Counted from the stretch's first letter, positions 1-9,615 are shown. The stretch is 64,000 nt of DNA from Rhodobacteraceae bacterium (ex Bugula neritina AB1) (GCA_001730095.1 MDLF01000096.1:261682-325681); one strand, 5' to 3'. Translations and numbers: made by a program. Notes: generated by a model not told the origin, from the sequence alone.

Positions 1-1
1 C

Positions 2-214
2 ATGGCGCTGCCGCTGGTGGCTCCTGCTTTTCCCGCAGGCGGCAAGGTCATCGACCCTGCGGACAATCGGGCTGACCGCTGCGAGCGCCGCCGTGACGAG
101 GCTGTGGACACTGGCGTGTGGGATGTGTGCGAAGACCATCTGGACCGCGCCAAAGACCGTCGCGACCACTGCGATCAGATGGCGCCGAAGGTCATTGAGG
201 TGCCTCAAGGCTAG
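2..214 (+). CDS. Hypothetical protein, C-terminal part or small protein
   Basis: An open frame runs from the first bases of the window to a TAG and encodes about 70 residues. Codon choice matches the neighbours, with many GC-ending codons. The product is very charged (runs such as DRADRCERRRDEA, with four Cys, Asp and Arg rich). The ATG at base 2 has no visible upstream sequence, so the true start is probably outside the window and this is likely the tail of a longer gene. I do not recognise the family. A repeat element lies directly after it. Confidence 0.4.
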   Translation: MALPLVAPAFPAGGKVIDPADNRADRCERRRDEAVDTGVWDVCEDHLDRAKDRRDHCDQMAPKVIEVPQG

Positions 215-225
215 GGCTGGGGCCT

Positions 226-296
226 GCGCCGCGCCAGCGGCGCCCGGCCCAACAGGCGCAGATCATCTTTTGATGATCGCACAACTGGCGGGAGCC
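226..296 (+). repeat. Family I intergenic repeat, copy A
   Basis: A perfect hairpin (GCGCCGC, 226-232, with GCGGCGC, 237-243) is followed by the core GGCCCAAC, a second perfect hairpin (GATCATC, 261-267, with GATGATC, 272-278) and the closing GGCGGGAG. The same order of parts is seen near 4.7, 21.6, 29.4 and 34.8 kb. It lies between the first gene and the 3' end of amtB. Confidence 0.75.
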
Positions 297-310
297 TCCG
301 GCCCAAGCAA

Positions 311-339
311 ACAGCGGCGCCTTTGCGGGGCGTCGCTGT
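311..339 (-). terminator. Probable terminator of glnK-amtB
   Basis: An 11-bp stem with one G-T wobble (311-321 with 329-339, 7-base loop) sits 18 bases after the amtB stop on the minus strand. It is followed in that direction by a short T-rich stretch (TTTGCTT). The T tract is weak, so termination may be partial. Confidence 0.45.
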
Positions 340-357
340 CTGTTACATCGCTGTGGA

Positions 358-1692
358 TCAGCTCGGTGAGAACTCCGGATAGGCCTCCATGCCCAGTTCC
401 GCCATATCGAGCCCGTTGACCTCGTCCGCTTCCTCCACCCGGATGCCGGTGGTGGCGCGCAGGGCAATCCAGACCACGGCAGAGGCCACCACGGTAAAAA
501 CACCCACCACTGCGATGCCACTCAACTGCTTCAGCAGGGTGGCATCCGGGTTGGACAGCACAACAGCAACGGTGCCCCAGATGCCGCAGAGAAGATGCAC
601 CGGAATAGCGCCGACCACGTCATCGATCTGCAGCTTGTCCAATGCGGGAACCGCAAAGACCACGATCACGCCACCGATAGCGCCAATCAGGGTGGCCAGG
701 CCCAGGCCAGGGGTCAGCGGCTCGGCGGTGATGGCCACCAGCCCGGCCAGCGCGCCGTTCAGGATCATGGTCAGGTCCGGCTTCTTGAACAACACTTGCG
801 TCAGCACCAGCGCTGTCACTGCGCCGCCGGCTGCGGCCGCATTGGTGTTGGCAAAGATGCGGCTGATATCCGCCACGTCACCCACCGAGCCCATCGCCAG
901 CTGCGAGCCGCCATTGAAGCCGAACCAGCCCATCCACAGGATGAAGGTGCCAAGGGTCGCAAGCGCCAGGTTGGAGCCGGGCATCGGGATGGTCTTGCCA
1001 TCCTTGTACTTGCCGATGCGCGGGCCCAGGATCAGCGCGCCGGTCAGCGCGGCCCAACCGCCCACGGAATGCACCACAGTGGAGCCCGCGAAATCCAGAA
1101 AGCCCATCTCTTCCAGGAAACCGCCGCCCCATTTCCAGCTGGCCTGGATCGGATAGATCACCGAGGTCAGTACGATGGTGAAAATCAGGAAAGGCCACAG
1201 CTTGATCCGCTCTGCCAACGCACCAGAGACGATAGAGGCAGTGGCGGCGCAGAACATCAGCTGGAAGAAGAAATCCGAACCGGTGGCGGCATAGGAATAG
1301 TCATCCGCCCCTTCCGCGGTGATCCCCACCGCCTCCAGCACACCGGCGCCGAATACGCCGGACAGCATGCCGTCCACCGCCCAATTGCCCAGTGGATACA
1401 TCAGGTTATAGCCGATCAGCCAATAAAATACTGCGGCCAGCGAGAACAGCGCCATATTCTTGGTCAGCTGCATGGTGACGTTCTTGGAGCGCACCAGGCC
1501 AGCCTCCAGCATGGCAAAGCCTGCTGCCATCCAGAACACCAGACAGCCACCGATCAGAAACAGCAGCGAATTGAGAATGAACACTGTGTCGGTCGCGGGG
1601 GTCACCCCCAAGGCGGGGCCGTCCTGCGCCAGTGCCAGGCCCGGCAGTGCCGCCAGTGCCAGCGCTGCAAGGGGGAGTTTCAGGGTTTTCAT
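358..1692 (-). CDS. amtB: Ammonium transporter AmtB
   Basis: A 444-residue Amt/MEP channel for ammonium uptake across the inner membrane. It opens with a cleavable-looking signal sequence (MKTLKLPLAALALAALPGLALA), as many proteobacterial Amt proteins do, followed by eleven expected membrane spans. The family motif GFAMLEAGLVRSKN is near residue 65. The two pore histidines are visible in STVVHSVGGWAAL and GAIPVHLLCGIWG. The start was set at 1692 rather than an in-frame ATG five codons earlier, because GGAGGAAAG sits six bases before it. It lies 25 bases downstream of glnK in one operon. GlnK is expected to bind and block the channel when nitrogen is plentiful. Confidence 0.95.
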   Translation of the reverse strand: MKTLKLPLAALALAALPGLALAQDGPALGVTPATDTVFILNSLLFLIGGCLVFWMAAGFAMLEAGLVRSKNVTMQLTKNMALFSLAAVFYWLIGYNLMYPLGNWAVDGMLSGVFGAGVLEAVGITAEGADDYSYAATGSDFFFQLMFCAATASIVSGALAERIKLWPFLIFTIVLTSVIYPIQASWKWGGGFLEEMGFLDFAGSTVVHSVGGWAALTGALILGPRIGKYKDGKTIPMPGSNLALATLGTFILWMGWFGFNGGSQLAMGSVGDVADISRIFANTNAAAAGGAVTALVLTQVLFKKPDLTMILNGALAGLVAITAEPLTPGLGLATLIGAIGGVIVVFAVPALDKLQIDDVVGAIPVHLLCGIWGTVAVVLSNPDATLLKQLSGIAVVGVFTVVASAVVWIALRATTGIRVEEADEVNGLDMAELGMEAYPEFSPS

Positions 1693-1717
1693 AGGTCTTT
1701 CCTCCATGCCGGGCGCG

Positions 1718-2056
1718 TTACAGCGCCTCTAGATCAGTCTCGCCGGTGCGCACCCGCACGGCCTGTTCCACGTCCAGAACAAATATCTTGCCATCGCCGA
1801 TCTTGCCGGTGCGGGCGGTCTCGGCGATGGCGCTGACGGCCTGTTCCGCCTGATCAGCAGGCACCACCAGCTCCAGCTTCAACTTCGGGACGAAATTCAC
1901 CTCGTATTCGGCGCCACGGTAGATTTCAGTGTGGCCTGCCTGCGCCCCGAAGCCTTTGATTTCGGTAACCATCAGACCGCTCACGCCAAGACCGGTCAGC
2001 GCTTCGCGGACCTCGTCCAGCTTGAAGGGTTTGATGGCAGCTATGATCATTTTCAT
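1718..2056 (-). CDS. glnK: Nitrogen regulatory PII protein GlnK
   Basis: A 112-residue PII signal protein, which as a trimer senses ATP/ADP and 2-oxoglutarate. The N-terminus MKMIIAAIKPFKLDEVREAL is typical. The T-loop holds the uridylylation site Tyr51 (RGAEYEVNF), and the TGKIGDGKIFV signature is present near residue 84. The start is supported by GGAAGGTG upstream. It is the first gene of glnK-amtB, the usual order. Control by nitrogen limitation is expected. A possible NtrC-like half-site (GTGCACC) lies about 60 bases upstream but is not convincing alone. Confidence 0.95.
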   Translation of the reverse strand: MKMIIAAIKPFKLDEVREALTGLGVSGLMVTEIKGFGAQAGHTEIYRGAEYEVNFVPKLKLELVVPADQAEQAVSAIAETARTGKIGDGKIFVLDVEQAVRVRTGETDLEAL

Positions 2057-2339
2057 ATGTTCACCTTCCGGATCTGGGCTGTTCCGGCTCGTGCTTCATG
2101 CCGGAGCCGATGCATTGTGCACCTGCAGCAAAACTGTTCCTTCGATGGGTGAAAACATTCAGGCAGCGGGAAACCGCGCGTCATTCTGGGCGCGCACAAT
2201 AATTTTGCGCCTTTCTGTCGCTTCGCTTAAAAACCGGCCAGCTGACAAAGGGGGAAAGGTCCGGATTCTGCCCCCTCTACAATCCGGCGCAGGCAGGGTA
2301 TTGTCGCAGGATAACGGGCAAACCGGGCAGGTACAGACG
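2057..2339. other. Divergent intergenic region glnK / PBP
   Basis: This 283-base spacer must hold the promoters of glnK-amtB (minus) and of the penicillin-binding protein (plus). Around 2110-2127 there is TGCA-TT-GTGCAC-C-TGCA, a near-dyad containing one NtrC-like half-site with unequal spacers. I see no clear sigma54 (GG-N10-GC) element and no gene. Confidence 0.4.
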
Positions 2340-4550
2340 ATGGCACAAGGATCCGGGCGTAAGCCTCTGGTGGCAGAAAAACGCTATTCCGCAGGCAGCA
2401 AGGCAAAGCCCGGCGCCAAGAAAGCTGCGCGCAAAAAGCCCGCGTCCAAGGCCAGGAAGCCCGGACTGCTGGCACGCCTTTTCAGCCGTAAGAAATCCCG
2501 TGCCAGGCCGGTGCGCAAAAAGCGCGGTGTCATTGGCTGGCTGCTGGCGCCTTTTGCTTTTGTATTCCGGCTGATCTGGGGGTTTACCTGGCGTGTCGGC
2601 ATGGTTGCCTGCGGGCTGGTTGGCCTGGCGGTTGCCTTTCAATACGCCCGCCTGCCGGATGTCTCGGCCTATCTGGACGGCCGTGCCCGCGGCTCCGTCA
2701 CCATTCTGGACCGCGAAGGAGAGGTTTTTGCCTGGCGCGGCGACCAGTTCGGCGGCGTAGTGACGGCTGAGACCGTCTCGCCGCATCTGAAGAACGCAAT
2801 CGTGGCGACCGAGGACAAACGGTTCTACCGCCACTTGGGGATCTCGCCGCGCGGGGTGGCCAGCGCCATCCGCATCAACCTGCGCGAAGGCCGCGGCCCG
2901 CTGTCCGGCCACGGCGGCTCCACTATTACCCAACAGGCGGCCAAGCTTCTCTGCCTGGGCAGGACCTATGATCCGTCTGAATGGAAGAGCGAAAGCGCCT
3001 ATGAGGCCGACTGCCGCAAAGGCTCTCTGTGGCGCAAGGGCACCGAGGCGATCTTTGCCTTGGCGATGGAGGCCAAATACACCAAGAACGAGATCCTTTC
3101 GATCTACATGAACCGCGCCTATATGGGCGGCGGCGCTTACGGGGCCGAGGCCGCGGCGCAGCGCTATTTTGGCAAGTCGGCAAACCAGCTGAATCCGGCC
3201 GAAGGGGCAATGCTGGCAGGTCTTTTGACCGCGCCCTCGACGCTGGCGCCGACCAACAATTTGAAGCGCTCGCAAGGCCGGGCGGCTACCATTCTGCGGC
3301 TGATGCAGGAGCAGGGTTATCTGACCACGGCCCAAATGCAGAAATATCAGGACCAGCCCGCAGTGCTCAGCGAGGCCGCGGCGGCGCGGGCGGGCGGATA
3401 TTTCGCCGATTGGGTAATGGACAGCATCCCGGATTTCCTGGGCGACCAGACCACCGAGGATGTGGTGATCCGCTCCACCATGGATCAGCGGCTGCAAACC
3501 GCTGCTGAAGATGCGCTGAAATATGTTTTCGACAACAAGGTGCGCCCGGGCTCCAAGGCGCAGGCCGCGATTGTGGTGATGAGCGCCGACGGCGCCGTGC
3601 GCGCGATGGTGGGCGGTCGCAAGACCCGGGTGTCCGGCGTCTTCAACCGGGCAACCCAGGCCAAGCGGCAAACAGGGTCGGCCTTCAAACCCTTTGTTTA
3701 CGCCACCGCGATTGAGCTGGGCTATTCGCCTTATGATCGGGTTCTGGATGCAAAATACTGCCTCAGCATTCCCGGGTCGGGTCAATGGTGCCCCAAGAAC
3801 TACACCCATAAGTTTTATGGCGAAGTGACGCTCGCACGGGCACTCAGGGATTCTTTGAACGTGCCGGCGGTGAAAGTATCAGAGGCGGTCGGACGCGATA
3901 AGGTGAGCCTGGTGGCCAAGGATTTTGGCATCGACAGTGATCTGGCGGCAGGCCCCGCACTGGCGCTGGGGGCCTCAGAGAGCACGCTTCTGGAAATGAC
4001 CGGTGCCTATGCGGGTATTTTGAATGGCGGCTCTTCCGTGACGCCTTACGGGGTGACAGAGCTCAAACTGGTTGAGGACAGCGAGGCGCTGATGGGGGCC
4101 AGCGGCGGCATGGGTGAGCGGGTAATCCGGCCAGAGGCCGCGCAGCAGCTGGTCTGGATGATGGAGAAGGTGATTGCCGGCGGCACAGGCCAGCGGGCGC
4201 AGATCCCGGGCTGGCAGGCAGCAGGCAAGTCTGGCACCACGTCGGCGGCCAAGGATGCCTGGTTCATCGGTTTCACCGCGGACTATGTGGCCGGTGTCTG
4301 GATGGGCTACGACGACAACACGCCTTTGTCAGGCGTGACCGGCGGCGGTCTGCCCGCCGAGATCTGGCGCGAAACCATGGTGCGCGTGCACGACGGGCTG
4401 GCGCCGAAGCCGCTGCCAATGCTGGAACCGGCGCCGATCGCCCCACCGCCCCAGCCTGCCCGGCGCGAGCCCCGCCGCCAGGGGCCGAAGCTGGGCCAGG
4501 AATTGGGCCGTGCCGTCGACAACATCCTGCGAGACATTCTGGGCAATTGA
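2340..4550 (+). CDS. Class A penicillin-binding protein (PBP1-type transglycosylase/transpeptidase)
   Basis: A 736-residue bifunctional peptidoglycan synthase anchored in the inner membrane. Residues 1-62 are a very Lys/Arg-rich cytoplasmic tail, followed by a membrane span at about 64-100. The GT51 glycosyltransferase domain has EDKRFYRH (158-165) and GGSTITQQ (192-199). The transpeptidase domain has SAFK (nucleophile Ser447), SLN (505) and KSGT (630). The C-terminus is Pro/Arg rich. Cysteines near the GT active site (LLCLGRTY, EADCRKG) form a small insertion. The frame is open further upstream, but the ATG at 2340 begins normal protein sequence and the upstream translation does not resemble the family. 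Confidence 0.9.
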   Translation: MAQGSGRKPLVAEKRYSAGSKAKPGAKKAARKKPASKARKPGLLARLFSRKKSRARPVRKKRGVIGWLLAPFAFVFRLIWGFTWRVGMVACGLVGLAVAFQYARLPDVSAYLDGRARGSVTILDREGEVFAWRGDQFGGVVTAETVSPHLKNAIVATEDKRFYRHLGISPRGVASAIRINLREGRGPLSGHGGSTITQQAAKLLCLGRTYDPSEWKSESAYEADCRKGSLWRKGTEAIFALAMEAKYTKNEILSIYMNRAYMGGGAYGAEAAAQRYFGKSANQLNPAEGAMLAGLLTAPSTLAPTNNLKRSQGRAATILRLMQEQGYLTTAQMQKYQDQPAVLSEAAAARAGGYFADWVMDSIPDFLGDQTTEDVVIRSTMDQRLQTAAEDALKYVFDNKVRPGSKAQAAIVVMSADGAVRAMVGGRKTRVSGVFNRATQAKRQTGSAFKPFVYATAIELGYSPYDRVLDAKYCLSIPGSGQWCPKNYTHKFYGEVTLARALRDSLNVPAVKVSEAVGRDKVSLVAKDFGIDSDLAAGPALALGASESTLLEMTGAYAGILNGGSSVTPYGVTELKLVEDSEALMGASGGMGERVIRPEAAQQLVWMMEKVIAGGTGQRAQIPGWQAAGKSGTTSAAKDAWFIGFTADYVAGVWMGYDDNTPLSGVTGGGLPAEIWRETMVRVHDGLAPKPLPMLEPAPIAPPPQPARREPRRQGPKLGQELGRAVDNILRDILGN

Positions 4551-4656
4551 GACCACAGTGCGAGCCGCAACCGGGACGGGGGTGCTCCCGCCCGGCTTGG
4601 CCACCTGCGGAGGCCTGCGCCAGTTGGGTCCGGCGCCGCGCCTGACGGCGCGGCGC

Positions 4657-4736
4657 GCGCCCTGCCCGCAGGGCAGGGCGCCTGGCCCAACGGGAGCGCG
4701 GCCATCTTTGATGCCGCCGCGACGGGCGGGAGAGCC
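4657..4736 (+). repeat. Family I intergenic repeat, copy B
   Basis: A perfect 11-bp stem (GCGCCCTGCCC, 4657-4667, with its complement at 4671-4681) is followed by GGCCCAACGGGAGCG. Next comes a second stem around CATC-TTT-GATG with one bulged base, then GACGGGCGGGAG. The order and cores match the other family I copies, while the stem sequences differ. Confidence 0.8.
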
Positions 4737-4797
4737 ATGGAAGCCTTCGCACCTCCAAAGAAGGTTTGAGGCAGAGAAGGTGTAAAGCTGCCAAAGA

Positions 4798-4821
4798 AAA
4801 GGCTCCCCGCAGGGAGCCTTT
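4798..4821 (-). terminator. Terminator of mlaA-mlaC
   Basis: A perfect 10-bp stem, AAAGGCTCCC with GGGAGCCTTT around a 4-base loop. In the minus direction it runs into TTTTCTTT. It is 27 bases after the mlaC stop codon. Confidence 0.8.
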
Positions 4822-4848
4822 GACGATGTATCTCAGTACCGGGGAAAC

Positions 4849-5445
4849 TCAGCTCAGCCGTTTCAGCTCGGCGATCAGGGCGTCGATGTCGCCCTTTTTG
4901 CTGTCCAAGATCGCGCCGATTTCGGTGCGCTCGGTCAGCAGCAGATTCACGCCCTCTATGAACATATTGAAGAACAGATCCCGGCCGGACCGGTCCGACA
5001 CCAGAAAGGTCACTTCAAACGGCGACTGGCCCTTGAGGTAGGCAATGGTGCTCACCTCGTACCATTTCTTCACCTTCTTGACGCCTTTGACTTCCAGCTT
5101 GCCGCCGATGAATTCGCGGAAGCGCTTGCCGTATTTGCGCGAGATATAGCCCTGGAAGGCCTTGGAGAACGCCTTTTTCTGGGCCTTGGTGGCGCGGCGC
5201 CCGTCCACACCCAGCGCATAGGCTGCGATATAGGAAGTATCGCTGTAGCGCTGGAAGATCCGCTCAAACTCGCGGAACATGGCGTTTTCGCCCTTGCCGG
5301 AGTCAATCACCCGGTTGATGTCTGCAACCAGGCTGTTGATCAGCTTGCTGGCGCTGCTTTCAGTCAGAGCCCACAACGTCTGCGGGGCGGCTACCAAGGC
5401 AGCGGCGCCTGCGCTCAGGCCGGTCAGGAATGTGCGGCGGTCCAT
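4849..5445 (-). CDS. mlaC: Phospholipid-transport periplasmic protein MlaC
   Basis: A 198-residue Ttg2D/MlaC family protein that carries phospholipid across the periplasm in the Mla lipid-asymmetry pathway. The N-terminus MDRRTFLTGLSAGAAALVAAP is a signal peptide with a twin-arginine-like RR, suggesting Tat or Sec export. The family pattern FQRYSDTSYIAAYALG, then AFQGYISRKYGKRF and DLFFNMFIEGVNLL, is clear. It follows mlaA after two bases and is probably co-translated. No mlaFEDB genes are in the window, so the ABC part must be elsewhere. Confidence 0.85.
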   Translation of the reverse strand: MDRRTFLTGLSAGAAALVAAPQTLWALTESSASKLINSLVADINRVIDSGKGENAMFREFERIFQRYSDTSYIAAYALGVDGRRATKAQKKAFSKAFQGYISRKYGKRFREFIGGKLEVKGVKKVKKWYEVSTIAYLKGQSPFEVTFLVSDRSGRDLFFNMFIEGVNLLLTERTEIGAILDSKKGDIDALIAELKRLS

Positions 5446-5447
5446 AC

Positions 5448-6209
5448 TTAAAATCCTTCAGTATCCAGTTCGAACGGATCGATTTCCTTGATCTCCTCGC
5501 CATCCCCCAGCTCAAACCGGCGGTTCTGCAGATAAATCAGGCGCGATTGCGCATAGCTGTCGGCGCTCTCGTAGAGAATCGAGTCGATCGTGTCGGAATA
5601 ATTGCCACGATCGCCCATGCGGCGCACGATCTCGGCGTAGATGGTGATGTTGTCGGCAGTATTCTGCTCGGCATATCCCAGCGGATTGGTGAAAAAGTCG
5701 ACCGCAACCCCGACCGCATCACGGCTGGTAGAGGGGCCAAGCAGCGGCAGCTCCACATAGGCGCCTTCACCGACGCCCCATTTATGCAGCGTTTCACCGA
5801 AATCGGTATCAACCGCAGGCACCTTGAACTCGCTCGCCGGATCCGCGAGGCCGGCAAACCCCACGGTCGAGTTGATCACAAAGCGCGAAAATGCATTGCC
5901 GGCCGTTTTCAGGTCGCCTTGCAGCAGCGCATTGACCATCTGGCCCGGCATCGACAGGTTCTCCGCAAAATAGGAGAAGCTTGTCACCATCGGTTCCGGC
6001 ACAATCGCCACATAGCCTTTGGAGGCGGGGCGAAAAGCCAGCCGGTCAACGCCGCGGTTGAAGGCGTGAATGGTGCGATTGGTCCGCTCATAAGGGTCGA
6101 ACACCTCTCCGGAGGCGCGTGCAACCGGATCCTGCGTGGCGCAGCCAGCTGCAAAAACGGCGAAAATTAGCGCAGATATCAATTTAAGCGGTCGCAACAT
6201 CAAAGGCAT
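5448..6209 (-). CDS. mlaA: Outer-membrane lipoprotein MlaA (VacJ)
   Basis: A 253-residue MlaA/VacJ lipoprotein that removes surface phospholipid from the outer membrane and hands it to MlaC. A lipobox (VFAAGC) ends the signal peptide near residue 23. Family signatures DPYERTNRTIHAFNRGVD, RFVINSTVGFAGLADPAS and ELPLLGPSTSRDAVG follow. The start is uncertain: ATG at 6209 (MPLMLRP) or 6200 (MLRP) both give a good lipoprotein signal and neither has a strong ribosome site. An upstream in-frame ATG at 6275 would spoil the signal peptide. It is the first gene of mlaA-mlaC. Confidence 0.9.
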   Translation of the reverse strand: MPLMLRPLKLISALIFAVFAAGCATQDPVARASGEVFDPYERTNRTIHAFNRGVDRLAFRPASKGYVAIVPEPMVTSFSYFAENLSMPGQMVNALLQGDLKTAGNAFSRFVINSTVGFAGLADPASEFKVPAVDTDFGETLHKWGVGEGAYVELPLLGPSTSRDAVGVAVDFFTNPLGYAEQNTADNITIYAEIVRRMGDRGNYSDTIDSILYESADSYAQSRLIYLQNRRFELGDGEEIKEIDPFELDTEGF

Positions 6210-6368
6210 TCGGATAAGTGTCCAATTGGTACTGGAATGGGCGCGTCGGAGGGCAAATAAGGGTTCTCTTGCCAATTTCCAGTCTGATTACATTTTTTTG
6301 CGGGCTCGTGCCACAACTGGTACAAATCCAGCACTGACCTGAAGCCAAAGAACCACTATTGCAGTCTG

Positions 6369-8105
6369 ATGATGAATAAAAGCCTTTACAAGAACGGATA
6401 TGATGAACTGCTTGAGGTGCGTCGGCGGAGCCGGGGTCTGTATTGGTTCACCGGGATATTCAGCTTTTTCGTGAACCTGCTGATGCTGACCGGCCCGCTG
6501 TATATGATGCAGGTCTACGACCGGGTGCTGGGCAGCCGGTCGGAGGCGACGCTTTTGGCGCTGTCGCTGCTGGTGGTGTTTCTCTACGCGATGATGGGGT
6601 TTCTGGATTACGCCCGCGGCCGGATCATGGCGCGGGTCGGCGCGCGGCTGCAGTCGGCGCTCGACAAACGGGTGTTTGATGCGATGACCCGCCGCTCGGC
6701 GGTGGCGCAGGATCCGGTGGCGCAGACCGGGCTGCAGGACCTGGAATCGGTGCAGCGGCTGATTGCCTCGCCGGTGCTCGGCGCCGCCTTTGACCTGCCC
6801 TGGACGCCGGTGTTCCTGGCCGGCATCGCCCTGTTCCACCCCTGGCTGGGGCTGCTGGCGCTGGCAGGCGGTGCGGTGCTGGTGGTGATTGCGCTGATGA
6901 ACCAGCTGTTCACCCGAGCTCCGATGCAGCAGGCCAATATGACCGGCCACAAGGCCAATCTGATGTCCGAGGAGATCCGCAACGAGGCGGAGATGATCCA
7001 GTCGATGGGCATGCGCGGCGCCGCCTTCAGCCGCTGGAAACAGGCGCGGGACGCAGCGCTGAGCGACAGCGTGACAGCCAATGACACCGGTGGTGGCTTC
7101 ACCACGCTGACCAAGACGCTGCGGCTGTTTCTGCAATCGGCAATGCTGGGGCTGGGCGCCTATCTGGTGCTGCAGGGCGAAGTGACGCCGGGCGCGATGA
7201 TCGCAGGCTCGATCCTGATGGGGCGGGCGCTGGCGCCGATTGAACTGGGCCTGGGCCAATGGCCGCTGGTGCAGCGGGCGATGAAGGGCTGGCACAGCCT
7301 GGCGGAATTGCTGGCCAAGGTGCCGCAGGAAGAGACCCGCACCGCGCTGCCCAAACCCAAGGCCCTGCTGGAAGTGCAGGGCATGGCGGCGGTGCCGCCG
7401 GGCGGCAAGACGCCCTTGCTGCGCAATGTCAACTTCCGGGTGCAGCCGGGCCAGGCGATCGGGGTGATCGGGCCGTCGGGGTCGGGCAAGTCGACGCTGG
7501 CGCGGGCGTTGACCGGGGTCTGGCCGCCAGCGGCGGGCTCGGTGCGGCTGGACGGGGCCGCGCTGGATCAATATGCGCCGGATGTGCTGGGCGGCCATAT
7601 CGGCTATCTGCCGCAGCGGGTGCAGGTGTTTGACGGCACCATTGCCCAGAACATCGCCCGGCTGCAGCCAGAGCCGGATGCCGCCAAAGTGGTGGATGCC
7701 GCCAAGAAGGCCGCCGCCCATGAGATGATCCTGAAGCTGCCCGAAGGCTATGACACCAGGGTCACCGCCACCGGCGGGCGGCTGTCGGGTGGTCAGATGC
7801 AGCGGGTCGGGCTGGCCCGGGCGCTGTATGCCGATCCGGTGATCGTGATCCTGGATGAACCCAACTCCAACCTCGACAATGAAGGCTCGATCGCGCTCAA
7901 CCAGGCGATCAAGCAGATCAAGGCGGAAGGGCGCTCGGTGCTGATCATGGCCCACCGCCCGGCGGCCATCCAGGAATGCGACATGCTGCTGGTGATCGAC
8001 GGCGGCACCCAGACCGCCTTTGGCCCCAAGGACAAGGTGCTGCAGGAAATGGTCGCCAACCATCAGAACATCCGCCAGGCAACCGGCGCAGGAGGCGTGC
8101 GATGA
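6369..8105 (+). CDS. Type I secretion system permease/ATPase (PrtD-like)
   Basis: A 578-residue ABC exporter half-transporter of the inner membrane that energises type I secretion. Residues about 25-310 form the membrane domain ([21 protein letters not shown] is typical of PrtD/LapB-type ATPases) and there is no N-terminal C39 peptidase domain. The nucleotide-binding domain has Walker [10 protein letters not shown], signature LSGGQMQR, Walker [14 protein letters not shown] and the H-loop MAHRP. Two ATGs in tandem at 6369/6372 leave the start uncertain by one codon. It overlaps the adaptor gene by ATGA. No repeat-rich secreted substrate is nearby. Confidence 0.9.
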   Translation: MMNKSLYKNGYDELLEVRRRSRGLYWFTGIFSFFVNLLMLTGPLYMMQVYDRVLGSRSEATLLALSLLVVFLYAMMGFLDYARGRIMARVGARLQSALDKRVFDAMTRRSAVAQDPVAQTGLQDLESVQRLIASPVLGAAFDLPWTPVFLAGIALFHPWLGLLALAGGAVLVVIALMNQLFTRAPMQQANMTGHKANLMSEEIRNEAEMIQSMGMRGAAFSRWKQARDAALSDSVTANDTGGGFTTLTKTLRLFLQSAMLGLGAYLVLQGEVTPGAMIAGSILMGRALAPIELGLGQWPLVQRAMKGWHSLAELLAKVPQEETRTALPKPKALLEVQGMAAVPPGGKTPLLRNVNFRVQPGQAIGVIGPSGSGKSTLARALTGVWPPAAGSVRLDGAALDQYAPDVLGGHIGYLPQRVQVFDGTIAQNIARLQPEPDAAKVVDAAKKAAAHEMILKLPEGYDTRVTATGGRLSGGQMQRVGLARALYADPVIVILDEPNSNLDNEGSIALNQAIKQIKAEGRSVLIMAHRPAAIQECDMLLVIDGGTQTAFGPKDKVLQEMVANHQNIRQATGAGGVR

Positions 8106-9406
8106 GCATCGAAAGCAAATGGCCTGCCCGGCGGCCGCTGATCATCGGCCTGCTGGCGCTGCTGGTGCTGGTGGGCGGCTTCGGGTCCTGGTCGGTGCTG
8201 TCGTCGATTTCCGGCGCGGTGGTGGCGACAGGGCGCATCGAGGTCGACCGCAACCGCCAGATCGTGCAGCATCTGGATGGCGGCATCGTGGCCGAGATCC
8301 TGGTCGACGAAGGCGACACCGTGGCCGAAGGCGACACGCTCCTGCGGCTGGACGCCAATGAGCTGACCTCGCAGCTGGTGATCATCGAGGGCCAGCTGTT
8401 CGAGCTGATGGCGCGCCGCGGCCGGCTGGAAGCCGAGCGCGACACCGCCGCCGCAATCACCTTTGAGCCGGAACTTCTGCAGGCCACAGAGCAGCTGCCG
8501 GATGTAAAGGATCTGGTGGAGGGCCAGCGCCGCCTGTTCGAAGCCCGCAAGGACACCACCGCCCGCGAGATCGAACAGCTGGAGAAGCGCCGCAGCCAGA
8601 TCCAGGAGCAGATCCGTGGCATCCAGGCGCAGCAGCAGTCGATGACGGTGCAGCTGGAGCTGATCGGCGAGGAGCTGGCAAGCCAGCAGTCGCTGCTGGA
8701 CCGCGGCCTGGCGCAGGCGGCGACGGTCCTGAACCTGCGCCGCACCGAGGCCGACCTGCAGGGCCGCCTGGGAGAGCTGGTGGCCTCGGAAGCGCAATCC
8801 GAGGGCCGTATCACCGAAATCGACATCGAGATCCTGAAACTGGCCACCGGCCAGCGCGAGGAGGCGATCAGCCGGCTGCGCGACCTGCGCTACCAGGAGC
8901 TGGAGCTGGCCGAGAACCGCCGCTCGCTGCAGGGGCGGCTGGCGCGGCTGGACATCACCGCGCCGGTGTCGGGCATTGTCTACGGGCTGCAGGTGCAGAC
9001 GCCGCGCTCGGTGATCCGCGCGGCCGACCCGGTTTTGTACCTGGTGCCGCAGGACCGGCCTCTGGTGATCGCGGCACAGGTCGCCCCCACCGATATCGAC
9101 CAGCTCTACACCGGCCAGGAGGTGACGCTGCGGTTCTCGGCGCTGGACCAGCGCACGACGCCAGAGCTCTTTGGCCATGTCACCCAGGTCTCGGCGGATG
9201 CCTTTGACGACCAGGGCAGCGGGGTTTCCTATTACCGCGCCGAGATTGAATTGAACCCCGGCGAACGCGGCCGCCTGCCTGCGGGCACGGTGCTGATCCC
9301 GGGGATGCCGGTGGAAAGCTACATCCGCACCGCCGCCCGCTCACCCTTGGCCTATCTCATCAAGCCGCTGTCCGACTACTTCGTCAAAGCCTTCCGCGAA
9401 AGCTGA
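8102..9406 (+). CDS. HlyD-family periplasmic adaptor of type I secretion
   Basis: A 434-residue membrane-fusion protein linking the ABC exporter to an outer-membrane TolC channel. It has a short cytoplasmic tail, one span at about 13-35, and a biotinyl-lipoyl-like motif ([24 protein letters not shown]). A long alpha-helical coiled-coil region rich in Glu/Gln/Arg follows at about 90-290. The second lipoyl half ([18 protein letters not shown]) and a beta-barrel domain come last. The start overlaps the ATPase stop (ATGA), so the two are translationally coupled. TolC and the cargo are not in the window. Confidence 0.9.
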   Translation: MSIESKWPARRPLIIGLLALLVLVGGFGSWSVLSSISGAVVATGRIEVDRNRQIVQHLDGGIVAEILVDEGDTVAEGDTLLRLDANELTSQLVIIEGQLFELMARRGRLEAERDTAAAITFEPELLQATEQLPDVKDLVEGQRRLFEARKDTTAREIEQLEKRRSQIQEQIRGIQAQQQSMTVQLELIGEELASQQSLLDRGLAQAATVLNLRRTEADLQGRLGELVASEAQSEGRITEIDIEILKLATGQREEAISRLRDLRYQELELAENRRSLQGRLARLDITAPVSGIVYGLQVQTPRSVIRAADPVLYLVPQDRPLVIAAQVAPTDIDQLYTGQEVTLRFSALDQRTTPELFGHVTQVSADAFDDQGSGVSYYRAEIELNPGERGRLPAGTVLIPGMPVESYIRTAARSPLAYLIKPLSDYFVKAFRES

Positions 9407-9452
9407 AGGCCAACAGACACGGAGGCAGGCTGAAACAGCTGCGATTTCCAAT

Positions 9453-9471
9453 TGTGAAACCGATTTTCACA
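9453..9471. promoter_or_regulatory. Inverted repeat upstream of ridA
   Basis: TGTGAAA (9453-9459) and TTTCACA (9465-9471) form a perfect 7-bp inverted repeat with a 5-base spacer, 145 bases before ridA. The spacing suits a dimeric regulator. The 209-base spacer around it (9407-9615) holds no supported gene. Confidence 0.35.
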
Positions 9472-9615
9472 GAGGGTTTTCGTGCTGCAATACGTCTGGA
9501 GCCAGCCGCGCGTACGACAGTGGCGGGATGCGTCGTGAAGGCACCGCATTTTCCCTTTCCGAAACCAGCGGAGACGGGTAGCGTCCGGGCAATTGCAGAC
9601 TCGGAGGAATGCGCC

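Larger units (their letters stand above)
4551..4848. other. Intergenic stretch with repeat and terminator
   Basis: These 298 bases between the convergent PBP and mlaC genes hold family I repeat copy B and the mlaC terminator. I see no supported gene. Confidence 0.6.

Noticed and set aside
2110-2127. NtrC-type binding site before glnK
   Set aside because: Only one clear half-site (GTGCACC); the other arm is spaced unequally. Kept only as a note in the intergenic entry.
2277-3809. Long minus-strand open frame antisense to the penicillin-binding protein
   Set aside because: No family features and no ribosome site; the sense gene is complete with all active-site motifs.
6288-8063. Long minus-strand open frame antisense to the type I secretion ATPase
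   Set aside because: His/Arg/Gln-rich translation with no recognisable domain; the plus-strand ABC protein has all Walker and signature motifs.
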